Origin: Paraburkholderia ginsengisoli NBRC 100965
GTDB lineage: Bacteria; Pseudomonadota; Gammaproteobacteria; Burkholderiales; Burkholderiaceae
Reading direction: 5' to 3'
DNA: 64,000 nt
Assembly: GCF_000739735.1 (NCBI RefSeq)
Contig: NZ_BBJF01000022.1
Coordinates: forward strand, 62,001-126,000
The position numbers were made by a program, and so were the translations under genes. Positions 45,851-55,289 of the stretch are shown here, in pieces. The stretch's first letter is position 1. Each line of letters starts with the position of its first letter. Below the pieces are notes generated by a model. It ran no database searches, was not told the origin of the DNA, and saw only the letters and a list, made by a program, of their open reading frames with translations.

Positions 45851-48070
45851 ATGTCGCATGCAATGCCCGACCGGCTTCTGCCCGGCTCGCCGTATCCGCT
45901 CGGTGCGAGTTGGGATGGCCTCGGTGTCAACTTTGCAGTGTTCTCGGCCAATGCGCAAAAAATCGAGCTCTGCCTGTTCGATCCCACCGGCCGCAAGGAA
46001 ATCCGTCGCTACACGCTGCCCGAATGCACCGACGAAGTCTGGCACGGCTATCTGCCGAACGCGCATCCGGGCACCGCTTACGGCTTTCGCGCGCATGGCC
46101 CGTATCAGCCGCAGCAGGGGCATCGCTTCAATCCGCACAAGCTGCTGCTCGATCCCTACGCGCGCAAACTGGTCGGACAGTTTCGCTGGTCGGATGCGCT
46201 GTTCGGTTATCGCGTGCATTCGAATCGCGCGGACCTGTCGATCGATCGGCGCGATTCGGCGCCCGCCATGCCGAAGTGCGTGGTGATCGACGAGGCGTTC
46301 GACTGGTCGCACGACAAGCGCCCGAACGTGCCGTGGGGCGAGACCATCGTCTACGAAACGCATGTACGCGGCGCGTCGATGTTGCGCGCCGACCTGCGGC
46401 AGCACGAACGCGGCACGTTCGCGGCGCTGGCGTCGCCGGAGTTCATCGAGCATCTGTTGAAGCTCGGTGTGACCGCGGTCGAGTTGCTGCCGGTCCACGC
46501 GTTTCTCAACGATCGCTTCCTGGTGGAGCGCGGCCTGCGCAACTACTGGGGCTACAACAGCGCGGCGTTCTTCGCGCCGGAGCCGTCGTATCTGAGCACG
46601 CACCGGCTCGACGAAATGCGCATTGCCGTGCGTCAGTTGCACGCGGCGGGCATCGAGGTGATTCTCGACGTGGTCTACAACCACACCTGCGAAGGCAACG
46701 AGATGGGCCCGACCGTGTCGTGGCGCGGCCTCGACAACGCCAGCTACTACCGCCTGATTCCCGGCGACGAGCGGCACCATATCAACGACACCGGCTGCGG
46801 CAACACGCTGAACATCACGCATCCGCGCGTGCTGCAGATGGTGATGGATTCGCTGCGCTACTGGTCGACGGCGTTCAATATCGACGGCTTCCGTTTCGAT
46901 CTCGGCGTGACGCTCGGACGGGAGCAACACGGCTTCGATCCCGGCTCCGGCTTTTTCGACGCGTTGCGCCAGGACCCGATCCTGTCGCAACGCAAGCTGA
47001 TTTCCGAGCCGTGGGACATCGGCCCCGGCGGCTATCAGCTCGGCAATCATCCGCCGGGTTTCGGCGAATGGAACGATCGTTTTCGCGACACCGTGCGCCG
47101 TTTCTGGCGCGGCGATGCCGGCTTGCGGCCCGATCTCGCCGCGCGCCTGACCGGTTCGGCCGACCTCTTCAACCGGCGCTTCAGAAAACCGTGGGCGTCG
47201 ATCAATTTCGTCACGTCGCATGACGGCTTCACTTTGGCCGACGTCACCGCCTACGAACACAAGCACAACGAAGCGAATCGCGAAGACAATAACGACGGCC
47301 ACAACGAGAATTGCAGCCGCAACTGGGGCGCCGAAGGTCCGACCGACGATCCCGCGATTCTCGACACGCGCAAACGCGTGGCGCGCTCGCTGATCGCCAC
47401 GCTGCTGATGGCGCTCGGCACGCCGATGATGCTGGCCGGCGACGAATCGCTGCGCACGCAGAACGGCAACAACAACGCGTACTGCCAGGACAACGAAATA
47501 TCGTGGCTTGACTGGGAACGCGCGGCGTCGGCGGACGGCCGCCAGATGACCGAATTCGTCGCGCGGGTGATCGCGCTGCGCAAACATCATCCCCTGCTAC
47601 GCGAAACGCGTTTTCTGTTCGGCGACCGCGAAGTGTTGCCGGGTCTGTTCGATGTCGGCTGGTTCGACGAGCACGGCGATCCGCTCACGATCGAAGCATG
47701 GCAAGACCCCGAAGGGCGCGCGTTCACGCTGCGACGCGCGGGCCCAGGTTTGAATGGCGAAACCGAAGTATTGTTGATGATGCTTAACGCCAACGAGGAA
47801 ACGCTGCGATTTCTGCCGCCCGCCCCCCACCTGGAATGGCACGTGCTGTTAGACACTGCCAAGCCGGATAGCGCACCGCACCGGTTGGCGGCCGGCGAAG
47901 TCGAGGTGGCCGCGCACGGCCTCGTGATGCTGGCCGCGCGACCGGTCGGCGAAGCGGACTGGCAAGCGGGCTGGAAGGCCGGCCCGCAGCATGGGCCGCG
48001 ACTTCTGACGGCGCTGCCGCCCGATCCCGGTGCGCATCCGCCCAGCGACGATACGTCGCCGAGCACTTGA
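45851..48070 (+). CDS. glgX: Glycogen debranching enzyme (isoamylase type)
   Basis: Hydrolyses alpha-1,6 branches; 739 aa. An N-terminal CBM48 domain (LGASWDGLGVNFAVFSANA) precedes the GH13 barrel with VILDVVYNHTCEGN, nucleophile Asp in FRFDLGVTLG, acid/base Glu in ISEPWDIGPGGYQ and VTSHDGFTLAD. ATG at 45851 is chosen over the in-frame ATG at 45803 because AAGGGG lies six bases upstream. It starts 107 bases after glgB and may have its own promoter in that gap. It supplies linear chains for TreY. Confidence 0.96.
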   Translation: MSHAMPDRLLPGSPYPLGASWDGLGVNFAVFSANAQKIELCLFDPTGRKEIRRYTLPECTDEVWHGYLPNAHPGTAYGFRAHGPYQPQQGHRFNPHKLLLDPYARKLVGQFRWSDALFGYRVHSNRADLSIDRRDSAPAMPKCVVIDEAFDWSHDKRPNVPWGETIVYETHVRGASMLRADLRQHERGTFAALASPEFIEHLLKLGVTAVELLPVHAFLNDRFLVERGLRNYWGYNSAAFFAPEPSYLSTHRLDEMRIAVRQLHAAGIEVILDVVYNHTCEGNEMGPTVSWRGLDNASYYRLIPGDERHHINDTGCGNTLNITHPRVLQMVMDSLRYWSTAFNIDGFRFDLGVTLGREQHGFDPGSGFFDALRQDPILSQRKLISEPWDIGPGGYQLGNHPPGFGEWNDRFRDTVRRFWRGDAGLRPDLAARLTGSADLFNRRFRKPWASINFVTSHDGFTLADVTAYEHKHNEANREDNNDGHNENCSRNWGAEGPTDDPAILDTRKRVARSLIATLLMALGTPMMLAGDESLRTQNGNNNAYCQDNEISWLDWERAASADGRQMTEFVARVIALRKHHPLLRETRFLFGDREVLPGLFDVGWFDEHGDPLTIEAWQDPEGRAFTLRRAGPGLNGETEVLLMMLNANEETLRFLPPAPHLEWHVLLDTAKPDSAPHRLAAGEVEVAAHGLVMLAARPVGEADWQAGWKAGPQHGPRLLTALPPDPGAHPPSDDTSPST

Positions 48071-48226
48071 TGGCGGCACTTGAAGCAGCGCGATGGCAAG
48101 CGCCTCGCGACACGAACAGCAGGCAATGCGGCACGGCGTTACGCGTACCGCGTTGCAAACGCGCTCCGCGCGCAACACGCCAGACGCAAGGCGTAGCTCG
48201 ACAGTAGATCCGAAGGATGAAGAATT

Positions 48227-50161
48227 ATGTCCGAATGCCCGATTGATCCCCATGCGCATCATCACGCGCATTGCCTGCCCTTCAGCGCGCAATTGCTCGG
48301 CGCCGCGGGCGCGAAGCCGCGCACGCGGTTCCGTTTCTGGGCGCCGTCGTGCAAGAGTGTGCAAGTCGCGATCGAAAACGGCCCGGCGCAGGGCGTCCAC
48401 GAAATGACGCCCGCCGGCAACGGCTGGTTCGAAGCCACCGTCGACAGCGGCGCGGGCACGCTGTACCGCTTCCGACTCGACGGCGAGCAGGCGGTGCCCG
48501 ATCCGGCGTCACGTTTTCAGCCGCAGGACGTGCATGGACCCAGCGAAGTCATCGATCCCCGCGCGTACCGTTGGGAACATACGAACTGGCACGGCCGGCC
48601 GTGGGAAGAAACCGTGCTGTACGAACTGCACGTGGGCGCAATGGGCGGCTACGCAGGCGTGCAAAAACGCTTGCCGGCGCTCGCCGCGCTCGGCGTCACC
48701 GCAATCGAATTGATGCCGCTGAACGATTTCCCCGGCAAACACAACTGGGGCTATGACGGCGTGCTGCCGTACGCACCCGACTCCGCATACGGCCGTCCCG
48801 AAGAACTGAAGGCGCTGATCGACGCCGCGCACGGTCACGGCCTGATGGTGTTTCTCGACGTGGTCTACAACCACTTCGGTCCGGACGGCAATTATCTGCA
48901 TGCATACGCACGCTCGTTTTTCCGCGAAGGCACGCATACGCCGTGGGGCCCGGCGATCGATTTCGACCGCAGTGAAGTGAGCGACTTCTTCACGGACAAC
49001 GCGGTGTACTGGATCAACGAATACCGGATCGACGGGCTGCGTTTCGACGCGGTGCATGCGATCGACAACCACGCGTGGCTGCGCGACCTGTCCGAGCATA
49101 TTCGCGCGAAGGTTCAGCATGGGCGGCATGTGCATCTGGTGCTGGAAAACGAGCACAACAGCGCGAGTCTGCTGGAATCGCATTTCGACGCGCAATGGAA
49201 CGACGACGCGCACAACACGCTGCACGTTCTGCTGACCGGCGAAACGGAAGGCTATTACCACGCGTACGAAGAGCAACCGATCCGGCGTCTCGCGCGCGTG
49301 CTGTCGGAAGGCTTCGCGTATCAGGGCGACCCGTCGCCGATTCACGACGGCAAACCGCGTGGCGAACCGAGCGGGCATTTGCCGCCCACGTCGTTCGTGA
49401 TGTTTTTGCAGAACCACGATCAGGTCGGCAACCGAGCATTCGGCGAGCGGCTGCGCAAGCTGACCTCGGACGACGCGTTGCGCGCCGCCACCGGTCTGCT
49501 GTTGCTGTCGCCGCAAATCCCGCTGCTGTTCATGGACGAGGAATACGGCTCAACGCAGCCATTCCTGTTCTTCACCGACTACACCGGCGAACTCGCCGAC
49601 GCCGTGCGCGAAGGACGGCGTCGCGAATTCGCGCGCTTTTCGTCGTTCACCGATGAGAAGAAGCGCGCGCAGATTCCCGATCCGAACGACGTGAAAACGT
49701 TCGCCGCGTCGTCGCCATCGGCATCGGCGTTGGAAGCCGCCGAGGCGGCTGCGCAAAACGATGCGGACGCGAAAGACCGTCTCGACTGGATGCACTTCTA
49801 CAAGTCAGCGCTCGCGGTACGGGCCAAGCTGATCACACCGCGTCTGAAGCACAGCAAGGCGCTCGGCGCGAGTGTGCTGGGCGCGGCGAACGGCGGCGAT
49901 GCGAACGCGCTGGTCGCGCGCTGGAAACTCGGCGACGGCGAGACGTTGTCGGTCGCGCTGAATCTGTCGAAGGAGAGCGTCGCGTTCGACGATGTGCCCG
50001 CCGGCAAGATCGTTTTCGAAACGCCGCCGCGCGTGCGCGAGCAGATCGACACCGGCGTGTTGCCGGCGAACACGTTCGTCGCGTGGCTAAGCGGCGATGT
50101 CAGCGACTACGCGATCGGCCACGATGCCCGCATCGCGGGCCAACAGGAGCGCAACGCGTGA
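48227..50161 (+). CDS. treZ: Malto-oligosyltrehalose trehalohydrolase
   Basis: Releases trehalose from malto-oligosyltrehalose made by TreY; 644 aa. The N-terminal domain has FRFWAPSCKSVQVAI; the barrel shows YELHVGAMGGYAG, VFLDVVYNHFGPDGNYL, nucleophile Asp in LRFDAVHAID, acid/base Glu in VLENEHNS and QNHDQVGNRAFGER, a combination typical of TreZ. AAGGA precedes the ATG. Its stop overlaps the malQ start (GTGA). Together with TreY it forms the second trehalose route of the cluster. Confidence 0.95.
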   Translation: MSECPIDPHAHHHAHCLPFSAQLLGAAGAKPRTRFRFWAPSCKSVQVAIENGPAQGVHEMTPAGNGWFEATVDSGAGTLYRFRLDGEQAVPDPASRFQPQDVHGPSEVIDPRAYRWEHTNWHGRPWEETVLYELHVGAMGGYAGVQKRLPALAALGVTAIELMPLNDFPGKHNWGYDGVLPYAPDSAYGRPEELKALIDAAHGHGLMVFLDVVYNHFGPDGNYLHAYARSFFREGTHTPWGPAIDFDRSEVSDFFTDNAVYWINEYRIDGLRFDAVHAIDNHAWLRDLSEHIRAKVQHGRHVHLVLENEHNSASLLESHFDAQWNDDAHNTLHVLLTGETEGYYHAYEEQPIRRLARVLSEGFAYQGDPSPIHDGKPRGEPSGHLPPTSFVMFLQNHDQVGNRAFGERLRKLTSDDALRAATGLLLLSPQIPLLFMDEEYGSTQPFLFFTDYTGELADAVREGRRREFARFSSFTDEKKRAQIPDPNDVKTFAASSPSASALEAAEAAAQNDADAKDRLDWMHFYKSALAVRAKLITPRLKHSKALGASVLGAANGGDANALVARWKLGDGETLSVALNLSKESVAFDDVPAGKIVFETPPRVREQIDTGVLPANTFVAWLSGDVSDYAIGHDARIAGQQERNA

Positions 50162-52380
50162 CTACCCGACGCCCCGGCGACACGATCGCCACGCTCGCCA
50201 CCCGCGCCGGCTTCGAAGTGGAGTGGCAGGACGCGCACCATACGACCCAGCATGTGCCCGAGAAGACGCTCGCGGTGCTGCTCGAACGGATGGGCTTGCA
50301 GTGCGCTAACGCTACGCAAATCCGCCACAGCATCGCTGCTTTGGACGCCGAAACATCGGGCCGCAAAATGCTGCCGCTGATGACCGCCGAAGTCGGGCGC
50401 GGCATTGCGCTGCCGCTTGCCGCGGTGAAATCGGGCAGCCACTACCGGATCGAACTCGAAAGCGGCTCGATCATCGACGGCCGCTTTACGTCGCCCAAAG
50501 GCGAGGAGGCGTTGCTCGCGCCGATTGACGAACCCGGCTATCACACGCTCGTCATCAACGAGCAACGCGTGACGCTGGCCGTCGCGCCGTCGCGCTGCTA
50601 CACCGTCGACGACGCGTGGCGCACGCTGCATCGCGACGACGCGAGCGCCGCCGCGCGAACGCCCCCGCTGTGGGGCGTCGCCGCGCAACTGTACGGCTTG
50701 CGGCGCAGCGGCGACGGCGGCATTGGCGATTACTCGGCGCTCGCGCGGATCGCCGTAGAAAGCGCGCAGCGTGGCGCACATGCGCTCGCCGTCAGTCCGA
50801 CGCACGCAATGTTCAGCGCGGAGCCGCATCGCTTCAGCCCGTATTCGCCGTCCTCGCGTTTGTGGCTGAACGTCACGCATATCGATCCCGCCGCGGTGTT
50901 CGGCGCGGAAGCCGCGCGCGCCGCACTCGAATCGGTAAAAGGCGCGGACGCATGGTCGGCGCTCGAAGACCTGTCGCTGATCGACTGGCCGAACGCCGTC
51001 GCGTTGAAGCTGAAGGTGTTGCGCGCACTGTACGAGCATTTCCGCGCGCATGATCGGGCGCACGACACGCCGCGCGCGCTGGAATTTCACGGCTTCTGCG
51101 AGCGCGCCGGACGCGCGCTCGAAGATCACGCGCGTTTCGAAGCGCTGCAAGCGGCGCAACTCGCGCAGGGCGGCGACGGGCACTGGCGCAACTGGCCCGA
51201 TGCGTTGCGCGATCCGCGCAGCCCGGAAGTGGAGGCTTTCGCCGAAGCGCATCGCGACGAAGTCGACTTCCATCTGTTTCTGCAATGGCTCGCCGCGAAG
51301 GGCTTGTCGCACGCGCAACATGTGGCGAACGAAGCGGGCATGGCCGTCGGCCTCATTGCCGATCTGGCCGTGGGTTGCGACAGCGCCGGCAGTCACGCCT
51401 GGTCGTATCGCGACGACATGCTGCAAGGCGTGTCGGTCGGCGCGCCGCCGGACCTGTTCAACCAGGCCGGCCAGGCGTGGGGCTTGACCACTTTCTCGCC
51501 GCGCGCGATGCGCACGCAGGGCTTCTCCGCGTTTATCGACATGCTGCGCGCCGCGTTCGCGCACGCGGGCGGCATCCGCATCGATCACATTCTCGGCTTG
51601 CGGCGTCTGTGGCTCGTGCCCGAAGGCGAGAGCGCGCGCAACGGCGCGTATCTGCGCTATCCGCTCGAAGACCTGCTGCGTCTGATCGCGCTCGAATCGT
51701 GGCGGCATCGCGCGATCGTGATCGGCGAGGATCTCGGCACCGTGCCACCGGGTTTTCGCGAGCGGCTCGACGAGCACGGCATCGCCGGGATTCGCGTGCT
51801 GTGGTTCGAAGGCGCGACCGACGGCAAGGGTTTCAAGCCACCGCGCGAGTGGGACCGCAATGCGGTGGGCACGACCACCACGCACGATCTGCCGACCGTG
51901 GCCGGCTGGTGGCGCGGCAGCGACATCACGTGGCGCAACCGGATCGGGCAGACGATGGCGCGCGCCGACGGCCGCGACCCCGAGGAAGCCGCGCAGGAGG
52001 AACGCGCGAACGACCGCGCCGCGTTGTGGCGCGCGTTCCAGCAAGCCGGCGTGGCCGCGCCGCACGTCGCCGCGCCGCCGCCCGACAGCGCGCCGGTCGA
52101 CGAAGCGCTGGCCTTCGTCGCGGCGACGCCCGGACCGCTCGTCACGTTCCCGCTCGAAGATCTGCTCGCGCTGGTCGATCAGCCGAACCTGCCCGGCTCG
52201 ATCGACGAACACCCGAACTGGCGCCGTCGCATGAGTGTGCCGATCGACGAGATGTTCGACGACGGCACGCTCAACGATCGCCTGCTGGCGGTCGATCGCG
52301 CGCGCCGCGCCGCCGCGTCCGTTTCTGCTACGCCTTCTTCTGCTCCCTCCACCGCTTCCCCGGACCCTGATACGCCATGA
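50158..52380 (+). CDS. malQ: 4-alpha-glucanotransferase (amylomaltase)
   Basis: Disproportionates malto-oligosaccharides, recycling the short chains left by TreYZ and GlgX; 740 aa, with the extra N-terminal region seen in E. coli-type MalQ. GH77 motifs: nucleophile Asp in IRIDHILGLRRLWLVP, acid/base Glu in IGEDLGTVPPGF and TTHDLPTVAGWW. The GTG at 50158 is the start: AGGAG lies eight bases before it and it overlaps the treZ stop, while the longer frame to 50083 would overlap treZ by 79 bases. The C-terminus overlaps treY by four bases. Confidence 0.95.
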   Translation: MTTRRPGDTIATLATRAGFEVEWQDAHHTTQHVPEKTLAVLLERMGLQCANATQIRHSIAALDAETSGRKMLPLMTAEVGRGIALPLAAVKSGSHYRIELESGSIIDGRFTSPKGEEALLAPIDEPGYHTLVINEQRVTLAVAPSRCYTVDDAWRTLHRDDASAAARTPPLWGVAAQLYGLRRSGDGGIGDYSALARIAVESAQRGAHALAVSPTHAMFSAEPHRFSPYSPSSRLWLNVTHIDPAAVFGAEAARAALESVKGADAWSALEDLSLIDWPNAVALKLKVLRALYEHFRAHDRAHDTPRALEFHGFCERAGRALEDHARFEALQAAQLAQGGDGHWRNWPDALRDPRSPEVEAFAEAHRDEVDFHLFLQWLAAKGLSHAQHVANEAGMAVGLIADLAVGCDSAGSHAWSYRDDMLQGVSVGAPPDLFNQAGQAWGLTTFSPRAMRTQGFSAFIDMLRAAFAHAGGIRIDHILGLRRLWLVPEGESARNGAYLRYPLEDLLRLIALESWRHRAIVIGEDLGTVPPGFRERLDEHGIAGIRVLWFEGATDGKGFKPPREWDRNAVGTTTTHDLPTVAGWWRGSDITWRNRIGQTMARADGRDPEEAAQEERANDRAALWRAFQQAGVAAPHVAAPPPDSAPVDEALAFVAATPGPLVTFPLEDLLALVDQPNLPGSIDEHPNWRRRMSVPIDEMFDDGTLNDRLLAVDRARRAAASVSATPSSAPSTASPDPDTP

Positions 52381-55235
52381 CCGCCCCGCGCTCCACGCTG
52401 CGCCTCCAGTTCCATCGAGGCTTCACGTTCGACGACGCCGCGCAGCACGTCGACTACTTCGCCGCGCTCGGTATCAGCCACCTGTACGCGTCGCCGATCA
52501 CGACGGCCGAGCCGGGCTCGACGCACGGCTACGATACCGTCGACTACACCCAGGTCAACGCCGAATGCGGCGGCGAGGCGGCCCTGAAACGCCTCGTCGA
52601 CAAACTGCGCGCACACGACATGGGGCTGATCGTCGACATGGTGCCGAACCATATGGGCGTCGGCGGATCGAGCAACGCCTGGTGGCTCGACATTCTCGAA
52701 TGGGGCCGCCATAGCGCCTATGCGAGACACTTCGACGTCGACTGGCATTCGCCCGATCCGGCTTTGCGCGGCAAGGTGCTGCTGCCCACGCTCGGCGCGC
52801 CTTACGGCGACGAACTCGCGGCGGGCCGCATCGCGCTGCATTTCGCGGCCGACAGCGGGCGCTTTTACATCGGCTACGGCCCGCACGTTTTCCCGGTATG
52901 CCCGATCGACTACGCGTCGATCCTGCAAAGCGCGGACCGCGCCGATCTCAGCGCGCTCGCCGAGCGCTTTCACGGACTGACGACGCAGCCCACCGATCAG
53001 CCGCGCGCCGCCGAAGGACGCGACGAGCTGCGCGAGTTCGTCGCGCAGAACGGCGAGTCCGCCATCGAGATCGTGCTGCAGGCGTACGCGCCTGACGATC
53101 CGGTGACGCGCGACCGTTTGCATCGGCTGATCGAGCGGCAACACTTTCGCCTCGCGTGGTGGCGCACCGCGTCCGATGAGGTGAACTGGCGGCGCTTCTT
53201 CGATATCTCGACACTGGCCGGCGTGCGCGTGGAGCGGCCCGACGTATTCGACGCCGTGCATGCGCTGGTTTTCCGGCTGTATCAGGAAGGCGTGGTGGAT
53301 GGTTTGCGGATCGACCATATCGACGGTCTCGCCGAGCCGCGCGAATACTGCCAGCGCTTGCGGCAGCGGCTCACCGAGTTGCGCGATACCGCGCCGTACG
53401 TGGTGGTCGAAAAGATTCTCGGCCGGGGCGAGCCGTTGCGCGACGACTGGCCCGTCGACGGAACGACAGGCTACGACTTCATGAACGACGTGGGCGCGTT
53501 GCTGCACGATCCGGCCGGCGCCGAGCCGCTCGCGCGCACGTGGACCGAACTCACGGGCCGCAGTCCGAATTTCGCCGACGAAGCGATCGTCGCGCGACGC
53601 AAGATTCTCGCGGAGAACCTGTCGGCGGAACTGGACCGCGCGGCGCGCGCATTGCATCGCATCGCCCGCGATTCGTTGACCACGCGCGACTTCACCTTCA
53701 CCACGCTGCGCCGCGTGCTGACCGAACTGGTCGTGCATTTCCCGGTGTATCGAATCTATCCGCAGAACGGTTTGCGCAGCGCCGCCGACAACCGCGATTT
53801 CGAGCAAGCGTTAGCCGGTGCGCGAGCGACGCTCTCGCGTGCGGACCATGTCGCGCTCGAGCGCGTGAACGCGTGGCTCGGCGGCAGTGCTGACGACACG
53901 CCGGCAGTGCGGCCTACCACGACGCAGCAGCAGGCGCAGAGCGGCGTGCCGCCGAGTCATGCGAATGCGTCGCGACGCACCGCGCAGACGCTGTTCTCGC
54001 AGTTGACCGCGCCGGTCGCCGCGAAGGCGATCGAAGATACCGCGTGCTATCGCTACGGCCGGTTGTTGTCGCGCAACGAAGTCGGCTCGAACCCGGCCGA
54101 ATTTGCGTTGTCGGTCGAGCAGTTTCACGCGGCCAATCTTGAGCGTTCGCAACGCTTTCCGCACGCGATGCTCGCAACGGCCACGCACGATCACAAGCGC
54201 GGCGAAGACGTGCGTGCGCGGCTCGCGGTGCTGAGCGAAATACCCGACGACTGGGGCGCGACCTTGCGCGCGTGGTCCACATTGAACGCGCCGCATCGGC
54301 GCTCGCTCGACGGCAAGCCGATCAGCGACGTCGCCCAAAGTGGCAACGACGCGTGGGCGCCCGGCCCCGCCGCCGAAGCGATGCTGTATCAGACGCTGGT
54401 GGGCTGCTGGCCGCCCGGGCTGCAAGCGGACGACGAAGCGGGCGTGAAGGAGCTGGCCGAGCGCGTCGCGCAATGGCAATTGAAGGCGCTGCGCGAAGCG
54501 AAGCTGCAAACCAACTGGCTCGCTCCCGACGAAGCGTACGAAGCCGGCTGCCGCGATTTTCTGTTCGACATTCTCGCGACGCAGCGACGCGACGGCTTCC
54601 TGAAGGAACTGTCCGCGTTCGTCGCGCGAATCGGCCGAGCGGGCGCGCTCAACAGTTTGCAGCAGACGGTGTTGCGGCTGGCATCGCCTGGGATTCCCGA
54701 TCTCTATCAAGGCACCGAGTTGTGGGACTTCAGCCTCGTCGATCCGGACAATCGGCGCCCCGTCGATTTCGCCAAACGAGAGGCATGGCTCGCACAAACG
54801 CCGCCGTCGGAATTTCTGCCGGAGTGGCGCGATGGTCGCGTGAAGCTAGCGGTTATACAACGGGTGCTCGCGTTGCGCGCGCATCTGCCGGAGTTGCTGA
54901 GTCAGAGCACGTATCTGCCGCTCGCGGTGCGCGGCGCGCAGGCGTCGAGCGTGATTGCGTTTGCGCGGCGGCATGGCAACGCGTGGGCGGTGGTGGTGGC
55001 GAGCCGGCTCGCGGCCGCGCTGCTCGGCGATGACGGCGATCTGCCGATGGTCGATCCGGCACGATGGGAAGATACAGCGGTCGAGGTGCCGTCCGATCTT
55101 TCCGCGCGAGCGTTGTTCGACTGGCTGAGTCCGGCCGCGCCGAAGGTCGATGAAAACGGCCTGCTGTATCTGCGCGATGCGTTGGCGGCGATGCCGATTG
55201 CGGTGCTGGTCGAGGATGGGGTGCCGCGCAGTTGA
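52377..55235 (+). CDS. treY: Malto-oligosyltrehalose synthase
   Basis: Intramolecular transglucosylase that turns the reducing end of a maltodextrin into a trehalosyl unit; 952 aa, slightly longer than usual. Motifs: YASPITTAEPGSTHGYD, LIVDMVPNHMGVGG, nucleophile Asp in GLRIDHIDGLAEP, acid/base Glu in VVEKILGRGE, the TreY-specific GTTGYDFMN and TATHDHKRGEDVRAR. A linker around residues 505-545 (QQQAQSGVPPSHANA) is low-complexity and explains the extra length. It is the last gene of the glucan-trehalose cluster and starts within the malQ stop (ATGA). Confidence 0.96.
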   Translation: MTAPRSTLRLQFHRGFTFDDAAQHVDYFAALGISHLYASPITTAEPGSTHGYDTVDYTQVNAECGGEAALKRLVDKLRAHDMGLIVDMVPNHMGVGGSSNAWWLDILEWGRHSAYARHFDVDWHSPDPALRGKVLLPTLGAPYGDELAAGRIALHFAADSGRFYIGYGPHVFPVCPIDYASILQSADRADLSALAERFHGLTTQPTDQPRAAEGRDELREFVAQNGESAIEIVLQAYAPDDPVTRDRLHRLIERQHFRLAWWRTASDEVNWRRFFDISTLAGVRVERPDVFDAVHALVFRLYQEGVVDGLRIDHIDGLAEPREYCQRLRQRLTELRDTAPYVVVEKILGRGEPLRDDWPVDGTTGYDFMNDVGALLHDPAGAEPLARTWTELTGRSPNFADEAIVARRKILAENLSAELDRAARALHRIARDSLTTRDFTFTTLRRVLTELVVHFPVYRIYPQNGLRSAADNRDFEQALAGARATLSRADHVALERVNAWLGGSADDTPAVRPTTTQQQAQSGVPPSHANASRRTAQTLFSQLTAPVAAKAIEDTACYRYGRLLSRNEVGSNPAEFALSVEQFHAANLERSQRFPHAMLATATHDHKRGEDVRARLAVLSEIPDDWGATLRAWSTLNAPHRRSLDGKPISDVAQSGNDAWAPGPAAEAMLYQTLVGCWPPGLQADDEAGVKELAERVAQWQLKALREAKLQTNWLAPDEAYEAGCRDFLFDILATQRRDGFLKELSAFVARIGRAGALNSLQQTVLRLASPGIPDLYQGTELWDFSLVDPDNRRPVDFAKREAWLAQTPPSEFLPEWRDGRVKLAVIQRVLALRAHLPELLSQSTYLPLAVRGAQASSVIAFARRHGNAWAVVVASRLAAALLGDDGDLPMVDPARWEDTAVEVPSDLSARALFDWLSPAAPKVDENGLLYLRDALAAMPIAVLVEDGVPRS

Positions 55236-55260
55236 TACCGTGTTTGTGTGCGAAGTGCGA

Positions 55261-55289
55261 GCGGTTGAAGCGTCTGTTGCTTCAACCGC
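55261..55289. terminator. Hairpin between treY and the CorC-family gene
   Basis: A perfect 11-bp inverted repeat GCGGTTGAAGC/GCTTCAACCGC with a 7-base loop lies between the convergent genes and overlaps the stop codon of the CorC-family gene. No long T-run is seen on either strand, so it may act as a weak bidirectional terminator. Confidence 0.5.
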
